In this document: piece by piece, positions 17,767 through 26,195 of the stretch
How positions within the stretch are numbered: position 1 is the first letter of the stretch
Layout: every line of letters begins with the position of its first letter
Assembly: GCF_017916475.1 (NCBI RefSeq)
Contig: NZ_JAFMTB010000001.1
Location: 496,001 to 560,000 of the forward strand
Direction of reading: 5' to 3'
Source: Patulibacter sp. SYSU D01012
Lineage (GTDB): Bacteria; Actinomycetota; Thermoleophilia; Solirubrobacterales; Solirubrobacteraceae
DNA: 64,000 bases
Position numbers and translations under genes: made by a program
The notes under the pieces: generated by a model
What the model was told of the DNA's origin: nothing
The model's database searches: none
Seen by the model: the letters and a program-made list of their open reading frames with translations, nothing else

Positions 17767-18381
17767 CTACAGCTCGCCGAGCGGCTCGAGCCAGCGGCCC
17801 TCGGCCGGCAGGCTCTGGAAGGTCAGGCGCGGCAGCGGCGACTCGAACAGCCCGGGGACGTCCTCCAGGTCGAAGACCTCGATGCCGTCGACCTGCGTCA
17901 GCTGGTGCGCGTGCTCGGGGAAGACGAGCGCGGTGACGGCGACGCCGTCCGCGAGCAGCGTCTTCGCCGCCTCGACGAGCGCCATGCCGTCGTGCGACAT
18001 GAGGATCGCCTCGGTCAGCCCGCCCTCGCGGTGCCGCTGGGCGAGCAGCTCGAGGATGTCGTCGTCGACGTCGCTGTCGTCGCGCGTCTTCGGCTTGAGG
18101 AACATGCGGAAGCCGGCCTGACGCACGACCTCGGCCCAGCCGAGCACGCCGTTGAACGTCCGCTCCGTGACGTTGGCGAAGACGGACGCCTCGATCCGGG
18201 GCCGCTCGCCGGTGCGGTCGCCGATCCCGTCGGCGCGCTCGCGCAGCCACTCGGCGAGCGCGTCGATCCGCGGCCGCTCGCGGCCCGTGGGCTTGCGCCG
18301 CAGGATGAGCTGGCCGAGCACCATGTCGATGTTCGGCGAGTCCCACAGCAGCAGCATCCGCGAGTCGGTCACGTCGCCCAT
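17767..18381 (-). CDS. NYN-domain (PIN-like) protein, LabA/DUF88 type
   Basis: Protein of 204 aa with a PIN-like nuclease fold. Acidic residues in the expected places are WDSPNIDM near residue 13-20, DSDVDDDILE (central Asp cluster) and SHDGMALVEAAKTL (DGD/DGM motif). Such proteins are thought to cleave or bind RNA. The C-terminal 40 residues (LEDVPGLFESPLPRL onwards) are outside the domain. Activity is inferred from the family; the third motif has Met where many have Asp. Confidence 0.8.
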   Translation of the reverse strand: MGDVTDSRMLLLWDSPNIDMVLGQLILRRKPTGRERPRIDALAEWLRERADGIGDRTGERPRIEASVFANVTERTFNGVLGWAEVVRQAGFRMFLKPKTRDDSDVDDDILELLAQRHREGGLTEAILMSHDGMALVEAAKTLLADGVAVTALVFPEHAHQLTQVDGIEVFDLEDVPGLFESPLPRLTFQSLPAEGRWLEPLGEL

Positions 18382-18420
18382 CCTGCCACCCGGCCGGGTC
18401 GGCGGGGTGACGACGGGGGC

Positions 18421-19740
18421 TCAGCCCAGGATGCGGCGGGTGACGTCGCGGAAGCAGCGGGTGGCGAACTCCAGGTCCTCCACGTCGATCCGCTCGTCCT
18501 TGGCGTGCATCCGGCCCGCCTGCTCGCCCAGCTCGATGCGGCGGTGCGGGAAGAAGCCGTAGGCCACGCAGTCGGGGAAGACGTCGCGCCACGTGCGCGA
18601 GTCCGTGAAGCCGGGCAGGAACGTCGGCACGACCTGCGCGTCGGGCGCGTTCTCGGCGATCCAGTCGCGGAGCGCGTCGAACAGCGGGCCCTCGGCGGGG
18701 GACGCGTTGCCGGGCACGGTGGTGCCCCACTCCAGCTCGACGCCGTCGGGCAGCGGGCCGACCGCGGCGAGGATCCGCTCGTGCGCCTGCTCGACGGTGA
18801 CGCCGGGCGGCACGCGGCAGTCGACGCGCAGCTCGGCGGTGCCGGGGATGACGTTGATCTTGTCGCTGGCGACCATCACGTTCGGCGAGAACGTGATGCG
18901 CGACATCGGCTCGACGGCGGCGGCGAGCGACGGGTCCTCGGCGCGCAGGGCGGCGTACGAGCCCTGCGGGTCGGTCCCGTCCAGGCCGATGCCGTCGAGC
19001 ATCCCGGCGATCGCGGGGTGCAGGTCGAACGGCAGCTCGGCGTCCGCCAGGCGCTGCACGAGCGGCGCGAGCTTGACCAGCGCGTTGTCGCCCAGGCGCG
19101 GCGTGGCGCCGTGGGCGGCGCGGCCGTGGGCGCGCAGCAGGAAGCGCACGGGCCCCTTCTCGCCCACGCCGACCCCGTAGTGGAGGGTGCCGCGGAAGCG
19201 CAGCGGTGCGCCGCCGCCCTCGTTGAGCAGCAGGTCGCAGCGCGCCAGGTCGGGGTGCGTGTCGCACAGCCAGCGGGCGCCCTCGTCGCCGCCGGTCTCC
19301 TCGTCCGGCACCACGATGATCTTCAGGGCGCCGCGCGCCGGCCGCCAGCCCTCGGCGACGAGCTGCAGCGCCGCCGTGATCTCGGCGGCGGTCTGCGACT
19401 TCATGTCGATCGCGCCGCGGCCCCAGATCTCGCCGTCGACCAGGTCGCCCGACCACGGGTCGTGCTGCCACTCCGACGGGTCGGCGAGCACCGTGTCGAC
19501 GTGCGAGAGCAGGCCCAGGACCGGGCCCTCGGCCGCGGCCGCCTCGTCGGCGGCCCGTAGCTCGGCCACGAGGGCGGGCCGCTCGGGCGTCATGCCGACG
19601 AGCGTCACGGCGAACCCCGCGTCGCGCAGGATGCCGGCGAGGAACTCGTTCGCCTCGCGCTCGTTCCCGGGCGGGTTGACCGTGACGAAGCGGATCAGCC
19701 GCTGGAGCAGCTCGGTGGCGGCGGGCGGGGCGACGGACAC
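18421..19740 (-). CDS. M20-family metallopeptidase (DapE/ArgE/carboxypeptidase-like)
   Basis: Di-zinc hydrolase of about 439 aa. Zinc and catalytic residues are visible: His in LLSHVDTV, Asp in RGAIDMKS, the Glu pair in DEETGG, and the last His in RMHAKDERI. The lid/dimerisation domain with HGRAAHGATP sits in the middle. GTG at 19740 is chosen because homology starts at LLQRLIRFVTVNPPGNE; an ATG at 19782 adds 14 residues. Substrate could be N-acyl amino acids or peptides; no lysine or arginine genes are adjacent. Confidence 0.9.
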   Translation of the reverse strand: MSVAPPAATELLQRLIRFVTVNPPGNEREANEFLAGILRDAGFAVTLVGMTPERPALVAELRAADEAAAAEGPVLGLLSHVDTVLADPSEWQHDPWSGDLVDGEIWGRGAIDMKSQTAAEITAALQLVAEGWRPARGALKIIVVPDEETGGDEGARWLCDTHPDLARCDLLLNEGGGAPLRFRGTLHYGVGVGEKGPVRFLLRAHGRAAHGATPRLGDNALVKLAPLVQRLADAELPFDLHPAIAGMLDGIGLDGTDPQGSYAALRAEDPSLAAAVEPMSRITFSPNVMVASDKINVIPGTAELRVDCRVPPGVTVEQAHERILAAVGPLPDGVELEWGTTVPGNASPAEGPLFDALRDWIAENAPDAQVVPTFLPGFTDSRTWRDVFPDCVAYGFFPHRRIELGEQAGRMHAKDERIDVEDLEFATRCFRDVTRRILG

Positions 19741-19791
19741 GGCACGCAGGCTAGTGGAGGCGTGACCCGCGGTCACCGCCACGGCCCCTCC

Positions 19792-20739
19792 CTAGCGCTC
19801 GTGGCCGGCCCGGAGCCACGCGACGTAGTCGGCCGCGGCGCGCGCGGTGTCGTACTCGGGCGCGAACCCGGTGTCCGCGCGCAGGCGGTCGATGCTCAGG
19901 GGGTTCATCGCGTGGCCGTCGCCCGCGGGCAGCGTCAGGTCGGCGTCGGGCGCGAGCGGCCGGAGGGCGTCGACGATCTCGGCGTTCGTCGTCACCCGGC
20001 CCGAGGCCACGTTGTACGTCCGGTGCCGCAGGCCGTCGGTGAGCTGCAGCAGCGCGATCGCCCGGCCGGTGTCCTTGACGTAGCAGAGGTCGAGGCCGTC
20101 GCCGAGGTGCGGCGGGGCGGCGAGGGCCGAGAGGTCGAGCGGGCGGCGGCGGGCCGCGGCGTGCACCAGGGCGGGCGCGGCGAAGAACGGGTCGTCGTGG
20201 CCGCGCGGGCCCCAGGTGCCGGAGATCCGCAGGTTGACGAGCTCGACGCCCGTGGCCTCCGCGAACTGCTCGGTCAGCAGCTCGGTGATCTTCTTCCAGC
20301 GCGGGATCGGGTGCGGGGCGGACAGCCGGACGGGGAGGTCCTCCGTGAGCGGGCCCTCGTGGCGGAGGCCGCCGTAGACCCCGATCGTGCTGGCGACGGT
20401 GACCCGCCGGAGGTCGTGCTCGGCGGCCACGCGGACCACGTTCGCGAGCCCGTGCGTCAGGCGCTCGGTCGAGGTCACGCCGTCGACGGGGTCGCCCGGG
20501 GCGGGGTAGCCGGCCAGGTGCACGATGCCGGTGAGCGGGTGCCGGCGGGCGATCGCGCGGAGCGCGTCCAGGTCCGCCACGTCGGCCTGCTCGGCGGCAG
20601 CCGCGACGGGCAGGTCGGTCAGGTGCTGCGGGACGTCGGCCGAGCGCCGCTGGAGCAGGACGGAGGCGACGCCGCGGTCCGCGAGGGCGCGGACGACGTG
20701 CGAGCCGATGAAGCCGGAACCGCCGGTGATGAGGATCAT
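19792..20739 (-). CDS. NAD-dependent epimerase/dehydratase-like protein lacking the catalytic tyrosine
   Basis: Extended SDR of 315 aa. The Rossmann motif GGSGFIG is at residues 6-12, HLAGYPAPGD follows the fourth strand, and STIGVYG near 117-123 matches the usual Ser/Thr position. Where YxxxK is expected the sequence is HPIPRWKK (143-150): Ile or Pro replaces Tyr while a Lys remains. It may be a non-canonical reductase, a binding protein or an inactive homologue. It is divergent from a MarR regulator across 67 bp containing twin palindromes. Confidence 0.85.
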   Translation of the reverse strand: MILITGGSGFIGSHVVRALADRGVASVLLQRRSADVPQHLTDLPVAAAAEQADVADLDALRAIARRHPLTGIVHLAGYPAPGDPVDGVTSTERLTHGLANVVRVAAEHDLRRVTVASTIGVYGGLRHEGPLTEDLPVRLSAPHPIPRWKKITELLTEQFAEATGVELVNLRISGTWGPRGHDDPFFAAPALVHAAARRRPLDLSALAAPPHLGDGLDLCYVKDTGRAIALLQLTDGLRHRTYNVASGRVTTNAEIVDALRPLAPDADLTLPAGDGHAMNPLSIDRLRADTGFAPEYDTARAAADYVAWLRAGHER

Positions 20740-20758
20740 GCGCGTCTTTCGTCTTGGT

Positions 20759-20787
20759 GCTGATGATCAGTAGCGCTGACGATCAGC
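20759..20787. promoter_or_regulatory. Twin palindromic operator, probable MarR site
   Basis: Two 13-bp near-identical palindromes, GCTGATGATCAGT at 20759-20771 and GCTGACGATCAGC at 20775-20787, repeat with a 16-bp offset in the divergent promoter region. The pattern fits a winged-helix dimer binding twice, covering both promoters. The binding protein is inferred to be the adjacent MarR regulator. Confidence 0.7.
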
Positions 20788-20800
20788 GTAGCGGTAAGCT

Positions 20801-20820
20801 CGGGGAATGGCGATTCCCCG
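20801..20820 (+). promoter_or_regulatory. Perfect inverted repeat spanning the marR start codon
   Basis: CGGGGAAT and ATTCCCCG, 8-bp perfect arms with a 4-base loop. The ATG (20807-20809) lies at the end of the left arm and enters the loop. In mRNA it would be a hairpin holding the start codon; in DNA it could be a further operator. Confidence 0.55.
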
Positions 20821-21250
20821 CACCGACCAGCGCGACGGGGTCCGGCGTCACGACGAGGTCGTCGGGTACCTGCTCAAGCACGCGCACCTCGAGCTCGAGC
20901 GGCGGACGGACGAGGCGCTCGCGCCGCTGGGCCTGACGAGCCGCGAGCTCGGCGTGCTGCGCGTGATCGTCGGGGGCGCCGCGCGGTCGCAGCAGGAGAC
21001 GGCGACGCTGCTCGGCGTCGACCGCACGTCGATGGTGGCCGTCGTCGACGCGCTCGAGCGGATGGGGGCCGTCGCGCGCCGCCCGTCGGACGAGGACCGG
21101 CGCCGCAACGTCCTCGAGGCCACGGCGGACGGGCGGGCGCTCTTCCGCCGGGCGGAGGACGTCTCGCTCGCCGTGGAGCGCGACTTCACGGCGGCCCTCG
21201 GCGGGGCGGGAGCGGCCGAGCTGCGGGCCGCGCTCCGCGCGCTCCTCTAG
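20807..21250 (+). CDS. MarR-family transcriptional regulator
   Basis: Winged-helix regulator of 147 aa. The DNA-binding core is LTSRELGVLRVI, QQETATLLGVDRTSMVAVVDALERMGAV and the wing RRPSDEDRRRNVLEATADG. N- and C-terminal helices form the dimer interface. It is divergent from the epimerase-like gene and probably represses it and itself via the twin palindromes upstream. It converges on the DUF2236 gene with a 14-bp gap. Confidence 0.93.
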   Translation: MAIPRTDQRDGVRRHDEVVGYLLKHAHLELERRTDEALAPLGLTSRELGVLRVIVGGAARSQQETATLLGVDRTSMVAVVDALERMGAVARRPSDEDRRRNVLEATADGRALFRRAEDVSLAVERDFTAALGGAGAAELRAALRALL

Positions 21251-21264
21251 GCGCGAGGCCGGGG

Positions 21265-22101
21265 TCAGGCCAGCGGGGCGGGACGGCCGTGCGGCGTCCA
21301 GGCCAGTGCCGTGGGCAGCACGGGGCGCAGCAGCAGCCGCGACCAGGTGCCGACGGCGCTGACGGCGAGGTCGCGCGCCGGGTCCCAGCGCAGGCCGAAG
21401 CCCTTGCGCACCTTCGGCGGCAGCAGCGACGCCGTCACCTCGTTCGCCAGCTCGAGCGCGGGGCGGAACGGCAGCGGGACCGGCGGGGAGAGGACGATGC
21501 GGCGGCCAGCGGCGCGCGCCTCCGGCATGACCTCGATGCGGTCGGAGGCGAGCATCTCGGCGACGTACGCGTCGAACTGGGTGATCGTCTGCGGCATGTC
21601 CTCCTGCCGCAGGCCGAACAGCTCGCCGACGCGGCGGTAGTCGCGCCAGAACGCGTCCCGCTCCTCGGGCCGCAGGGGCCGCACGAAGCGCTCGAAGACG
21701 ACGAGCGCCGAGTCGACGAGCGCCGCCAGGATCCACAGCAGCAGCTCGGGATCGTCCGCCCGCCACTCGGTGCCCGCGGGCCACGGCCCGGCGGCGTGCG
21801 GCAGCGTGCCGCGGACCTTGCCGTGCACCGCGCGGATGCGGCGGCCCATCGTCTCGGCGGCCTCCTCGGACCCGAAGACGGCGGTCGCCATCGCCTCGGC
21901 CGTGCGCTGCAGTCGCGGGTACGCCTTCTCCGGCTCCTTCGCGGCGGTGGTGCCCCAGAACCCGGCGAACGCGAGCGGGTGGCTGGCCTGCAGCAGCAGC
22001 GCCCGGGGCCCGTGGAGGACGACCGCGCGCTCGCGGTGCACCCGGCGGATCATGGCGTGGTCGTCGAACAGCCCGTCCGGGCTCGCGTGCGGACGCTCCA
22101 T
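21265..22101 (-). CDS. DUF2236 (oxygenase MpaB-like) protein
   Basis: Protein of about 278 aa from the ATG at 22101; the frame is open to 22212 but the extension is Pro/Thr-rich and unconserved. The DUF2236 signature is present: GLFDDHAMIRRVHRERAVVLHG, LLLQASHPLAFAGF and AVHGKVRGTLP with the conserved His, then DSALVVFERFV. Related proteins (MpaB', latex-clearing protein-like) bind haem, so a haem-dependent oxidative role is possible. Its substrate is unknown. The 59-bp repeat array begins about 180 bp upstream of the start. Confidence 0.85.
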   Translation of the reverse strand: MERPHASPDGLFDDHAMIRRVHRERAVVLHGPRALLLQASHPLAFAGFWGTTAAKEPEKAYPRLQRTAEAMATAVFGSEEAAETMGRRIRAVHGKVRGTLPHAAGPWPAGTEWRADDPELLLWILAALVDSALVVFERFVRPLRPEERDAFWRDYRRVGELFGLRQEDMPQTITQFDAYVAEMLASDRIEVMPEARAAGRRIVLSPPVPLPFRPALELANEVTASLLPPKVRKGFGLRWDPARDLAVSAVGTWSRLLLRPVLPTALAWTPHGRPAPLA

Positions 22102-22281
22102 CACGGCCGTCGGGGCGGCCGTGTCGGGGGTCGGCGGAAGGCTGGCGGCGGTGCTCGGCACGGGCGACTCTCGGGTCGAGGGACCTGTACCCACGGTACT
22201 CCGCGCGCGCACGCGGTCCGCCGGTACGGGGGATGCGGGGGGCGGGCGGTGGTGGCGGGTCGGGCCGCGGCCGGGCCGCCT

Positions 22282-22694
22282 GATCGTGTTCCGGCTGGGG
22301 TCCGGCCCGCGGCCCTGAGCCGGAACGCGGCCGGGCGGCGGATCGTGCTCCGGCTGAGGTCCGGCCCGCGGCCCTGAGCCGGAACGCGGCGGGCGGCCGG
22401 ATCGTGTTCCGGCTGAGGTCCGGCCCGCGGCCCTGAGCCGGAACGCGGCGGGCGGCCGGATCGTGTTCCGGCTGAGGTCCGGCCCGCGGCCCCGAGCCGG
22501 AACGCGGTGGGGCGGCGGATCGTGTTCCGGCTGAGGTCCGGCCGGCGGCCCTGAGCCGGAACGCGGCCGGGCCGCGGATCGTGCTCCGGCTGAGGTCCGG
22601 CCCGCGGCCCTGAGCCGGAACGCGGCGGGGCGGCGGATCGTGCTCCGGCTGAGGTCCGGCCCGCGGCCCTGAGCCGGAACGCGGCGGGAGGCGC
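22282..22694. repeat. Tandem array of seven 59-bp palindromic units (family A)
   Basis: The marker GATCGTG recurs at 22282, 22341, 22400, 22459, 22518, 22577 and 22636, an exact 59-bp period. Each unit has imperfect 16-base arms: CGTGTTCCGGCTGAGG and, 13 bases later, CCTGAGCCGGAACGCG. Copies differ at only a few positions. Because 59 is not a multiple of 3, each copy changes frame, so the long frames across it are not genes. The array lies between divergent DUF2236 and DUF305 genes and fills most of this 638-bp gene-free stretch. Confidence 0.95.
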
Positions 22695-22739
22695 GCCCCC
22701 CCCCGCGTGCGGCGCGCCCGCACCGGGTAGCCCTCGGGC

Positions 22740-23420
22740 ATGCGCCCGCTCCTGCACCCGCGGCCCCGCGCCGCCGCGCTGCTCGCCCTCGCCCTGGTCG
22801 TCCCCGCCGCCGGCTGCGGCGGCCAGGCCGCCGGCGAGCACGGGCAGGGCGCCACGACGGCCGAGTCGACGGCGCGCGTGAGCGACGTCGACCGCGCGTT
22901 CGTCGGCCAGATGGTCCCCCACCACGAGATGGCGGTCGCGATGGCGCGGGACGCGGGGCGGCGGGCGACGCACGCGCCGCTGCGCGCCCTGGCGGCGGAC
23001 GTCGTCCGCGACCAGCGCGCCGAGATCGCCGAGCTGCGCGCCCTGGCCGGCGAGCTGCGGGTCCATCCCGGCGCCGGCGGTGGGGCCGGTGCCGGCCACG
23101 ACCACGGCGACCACGACGCGATGGCCGAGGACGCCGAGACCCTCGGCCTGACGCCGGACGAGACGGGCATGTCGATGGACATGGCCGCCCTGCAGCGCGC
23201 GCGGCCCTACGACCGGGCGTTCATCGACGCGATGGTCCCGCACCACCAGGGGGCGATCCGCATGGCCCGCGCCGAGCTGGAGCAGGGCACCGACCCGCGG
23301 CTGCAGGGGCTGGCTCGCCGCATCGTGCGCGCCCAGGAGCGCGAGATCCGGCGGATGAACGGCTGGCGCCGCTCCTGGTACGGCGCGCCGTCGCCGGCGG
23401 GCGGCGGGCGGGAGCGCTGA
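22740..23420 (+). CDS. DUF305 lipoprotein, possible copper-binding
   Basis: Exported protein of 226 aa. A signal peptide with lipobox-like end (VVPAAGC, Cys27) suggests a lipoprotein. Two DUF305 four-helix modules carry the hallmark motifs VPHHEMAVAMA and VPHHQGAIRMA. A His/Asp-rich linker (HDHGDHDAM) and a Met-rich segment (ETGMSMDMAA) lie between. DUF305 proteins are often linked to copper handling; the His and Met clusters fit this, but no copper pump or CopZ is adjacent. Confidence 0.88.
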   Translation: MRPLLHPRPRAAALLALALVVPAAGCGGQAAGEHGQGATTAESTARVSDVDRAFVGQMVPHHEMAVAMARDAGRRATHAPLRALAADVVRDQRAEIAELRALAGELRVHPGAGGGAGAGHDHGDHDAMAEDAETLGLTPDETGMSMDMAALQRARPYDRAFIDAMVPHHQGAIRMARAELEQGTDPRLQGLARRIVRAQEREIRRMNGWRRSWYGAPSPAGGGRER

Positions 23421-23874
23421 GGCCTCCGGGCTCGGCGCGCGCACAGTCCGAGGCTCACCCGGACTACCGCGGCCCTCGGCCCGCGGCGGCCCCCGGCCCG
23501 CGGCTCCCCGCCGGCCGCGCACGTGGCCCGCGGCACCCCGGCCCGCGGGGGCCCCGGCCCACCCGCCGGCCGCGCACGAGGTCCGCGGCACCCGGGCCCG
23601 CGGCGGCCCCCGGCCCACCCGCCGGCCGCGCACGAGGTCCGCGGCACCCGGGCCCGCGGCGGCCCCCGGCCCCCGCCGGCCGCGCACGGAGTCCATGGCA
23701 CCCCGGCCCGCGGCGGCGCCCGGCCCACCCGCCGGCCGCGCACGAGGTCCACGGCACGCCGGCCCGCGGTGCCGCCGGCCCTCCCTCGTCCCGCCCCCGC
23801 ACTGTGAGCGTCGACGCGCCAACCCGGACCCGGGGCGTCTAGGGTGGCGGGGCCATGACCCAGCGCCGGCGTCC
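23421..23874. repeat. Minisatellite of about five 54-56-bp GC-rich units
   Basis: The marker CCGGCCGCGC recurs at 23511, 23566, 23622, 23676 and 23732, so unit length is 54-56 bp. Units share GGCCCGCGGCGGCCCC and CACGAGGTCC-like blocks and are unrelated to the 59-bp family. They occupy most of a 454-bp gap between the DUF305 and DedA genes. No promoter or RNA gene was recognised in it. Confidence 0.85.
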
Positions 23875-24507
23875 ATGACCCCGACCTTCCCGCTCGCCCT
23901 CTCGTTCACCGAGGCGCTCCGCGAGCTCGGCTACGCCGGCGTGGCGCTGCTGATGCTCCTCGAGACGGTCTTCCCGCCGATCCCGTCCGAGGCCGTGCTG
24001 CCGCTGGCGGGCTACTTCGTCGAGCGCGGGGACTTCTCGTTCCCGCTCGTCCTGCTCGCCGCGACGGCCGGCTCCGTGCTCGGCGCCGTCGCGCTCTACG
24101 AGGCGGCGCGCTGGGGCGGCCGGCCCTTCGTCGAGCGCTTCGCACGGCGCGCGCGCCTGGATCCGGCGCAGCTGGACCGGGCCGAGCGGTGGTTCGCGCG
24201 CCGCGGGCCGATCGTCGTGCTCGTCGCGCGCTGCATCCCCGGGGTGCGCAGCGTCGTGTCGCTGCCCGCCGGCCTGTTCAAGATGCCGCGCGCCCAGTAC
24301 CTGCTGTGGACGCTGATCGGGTCCGCGCTTTGGAACTTCCTGCTCATCGGCGCCGGCTACCTGCTCGGGGCGGAGTGGGAGAACGTCGGCGCCGCGGTCG
24401 GGCCGATCTCGAAGCCGGCCGTCGGCGTCGTCGTCCTCGTCGCGCTGTTCTTCCTCGTCCGCGCGTGGCGCCGCCGCCCCGCGCGCGGCGAGCAGCCGGA
24501 CGCCTGA
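23875..24507 (+). CDS. DedA/VTT-family membrane protein
   Basis: Polytopic protein of 210 aa of the DedA family, which is implicated in polyprenyl-phosphate or phospholipid flipping. Visible hallmarks: ETVFPPIPSEAVLPLAGYF in the first half, F-RRG then VARCIPGVRSVVSLPAGLFKM and the amphipathic LLWTLIGSALWNFLLIGAGYLLG. About five hydrophobic segments. ATG at 23875 is in frame; another ATG at 23855 is not. Confidence 0.92.
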   Translation: MTPTFPLALSFTEALRELGYAGVALLMLLETVFPPIPSEAVLPLAGYFVERGDFSFPLVLLAATAGSVLGAVALYEAARWGGRPFVERFARRARLDPAQLDRAERWFARRGPIVVLVARCIPGVRSVVSLPAGLFKMPRAQYLLWTLIGSALWNFLLIGAGYLLGAEWENVGAAVGPISKPAVGVVVLVALFFLVRAWRRRPARGEQPDA

Positions 24508-24587
24508 CGGGGCGGGCCGGCACGCCTGACGGGTCGGACTGACGTCACGCGCCCCGGTCGTCCTGCGCCCCGGCCCCCGAGCCTCCG

Positions 24588-24658
24588 GCGCCCCTGGCCG
24601 TAGGCGTCCCGCGCCCCTGGCCGTAGCCCGTCCCGCGCCCCCGGCCGCAGGCCGTCCC
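24588..24658. repeat. Three tandem 23-24-bp units
   Basis: Near-identical units begin GCGCCCC at 24588, 24611 and 24635 and each ends in CGTCCC. They lie between DedA and RarA just upstream of the rarA start, so they may affect its promoter or leader. They are too short and too variable to be a coding remnant. Confidence 0.7.
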
Positions 24659-24700
24659 GCGGCACCTGACGCGCCGGTCCCCTCTGCGATCCTGGGACGG

Positions 24701-26092
24701 GTGGACCGGCTCTTCACCCCCGATCCCGACGGCGGCGCCGCGCCGGGCGCCGACGTCCCGCCGCCGGACGCGCCGCTCGCCGCCCGGATGCGCCCGCGCG
24801 TGGTCGAGGACGTCGTCGGGCAGGAGGACCTGCTCGGCCCCGGCCGGCCGCTGCGGGCGGCCATCGACGCGCGGATGCCGCACGCGATGCTGCTGCACGG
24901 CCCGCCCGGATCCGGCAAGACGACGCTTTCGCGGATCGTCGCCGACGCCGCGGGCGCCGCCGTCGAGCGGCTGCAGGCCGTCGACGCGGGCAAGGCCGAG
25001 GTGCGCGCCGCCCTCGAGCTCGCCCGTCAGCGGCGCGAGGCCACCGGCACGCCGACGGTCCTGTTCATCGACGAGATCCACCGCTTCAACCGCACGCAGC
25101 AGGACGCGCTGCTGCCCGCGGTCGAGGAGGGGCTCGTCACGCTGATCGCCGCGACGACGGAGCCGGCGTGGGCGGCGGTCAGCCCCGCCCTGCGTTCCCG
25201 CCTGCGCGTCTACCGCCTGCGCGCGCTCGACACCGACGACGTGCTCGTGCTGCTGCGCCGGGCGATCGAGCGGCGGGCCCTCGACCGGGATCCGGACGCC
25301 GACGGCGACCCCGAGGTGGTCGCCGACGACGACGCGCTCGAGCTGCTCGCCACGCGCAGCGCGGGGGACGCCCGCACCGCGCTCGGCGCCCTCGAGGCCG
25401 CGGCGGCGCTGGCCCGCGCCGGCGCGGCGACGATGACCGGCGACGTCGACGCGCCCACCGCGCGGCCGGCCGGGCCGGTCCGCATCACCCGCCGCCAGGC
25501 CGGTGCGGCGCTCGACCGCGCGGTCGTCACCGCGGGGCCCGACCAGCCACACGACCTGCTCTCGGCGTACATCAAGAGCATCCGCGGCAGCGACCCGGAC
25601 GCCGCCGTGTACTACCTGGCCGGCATGCTCGCCGCCGGCGAGGACCCGCGGACCGTCGCCCGCCGCCTGGTCGTCTCCGCCAGCGAGGACGTCGGCCTGG
25701 CCGACCCGCAGGCGCTCCCGATCGCGATCGCCGCCGCCGAGGTCGTCGACCGGATCGGGATGCCGGAGTGCCGCATCGCGCTCTCCCACGCCACGATCCG
25801 CCTGGCGCTGGCGCCGAAGAGCAACGCCGCGTACCGCGCGATCAACGACGCGCTCGCGCACATCGAGGAGCACGGCGTGAGCGCCCCGCCGCCGTACCTG
25901 CGCGGCAAGATCAGCGACGGCGCGGATCCGGGGGCGTACGACTACCCGCACCCCAAGCCGGGCGGCGTCAGCCCGCAGGAGCTGCTGCCCGCCGGGCTCG
26001 AGGACACGCGCTTCCTGCGGCCCGCCCCGCACGAGCGGACGCTGCTGGACCGGCTGGCGGCCGCGCGCCGGGCGCGGCGACGCGAGCCGTAG
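24701..26092 (+). CDS. rarA: Replication-associated recombination protein A (AAA+ ATPase)
   Basis: Protein of 463 aa (RarA/MgsA), a clamp-loader-like ATPase acting at stalled forks. Walker A GPPGSGKTT at about residues 67-75, Walker B VLFIDEIHRFN, sensor 1 AATTEP and the C-terminal tetramerisation region (DLLSAYIKSIRGSDPDAAVYYLAGMLAAGEDP region, then SEDVGLADP and PKSNAAY). An insert of about 20 residues (MTGDVDAPTARPAGPVRIT) precedes the C-terminal domain. Translation starts at GTG. Confidence 0.95.
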   Translation: MDRLFTPDPDGGAAPGADVPPPDAPLAARMRPRVVEDVVGQEDLLGPGRPLRAAIDARMPHAMLLHGPPGSGKTTLSRIVADAAGAAVERLQAVDAGKAEVRAALELARQRREATGTPTVLFIDEIHRFNRTQQDALLPAVEEGLVTLIAATTEPAWAAVSPALRSRLRVYRLRALDTDDVLVLLRRAIERRALDRDPDADGDPEVVADDDALELLATRSAGDARTALGALEAAAALARAGAATMTGDVDAPTARPAGPVRITRRQAGAALDRAVVTAGPDQPHDLLSAYIKSIRGSDPDAAVYYLAGMLAAGEDPRTVARRLVVSASEDVGLADPQALPIAIAAAEVVDRIGMPECRIALSHATIRLALAPKSNAAYRAINDALAHIEEHGVSAPPPYLRGKISDGADPGAYDYPHPKPGGVSPQELLPAGLEDTRFLRPAPHERTLLDRLAAARRARRREP

Positions 26093-26195
26093 CGGTCGGC
26101 GGCGACGCGGGGCCCCGGCGGTCGCGCCGTGGGCGTCGCCCGCCACGCGGGCGGCCCCGGCGCGCGGCGCACGCCGGCGCCTGGCCCTCCCGCGC

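Noticed and set aside
22101-23909. 602-aa minus-strand frame across the repeats
   Set aside because: It is a translation of tandem repeats and antisense to the DUF305 gene; no conserved domain.
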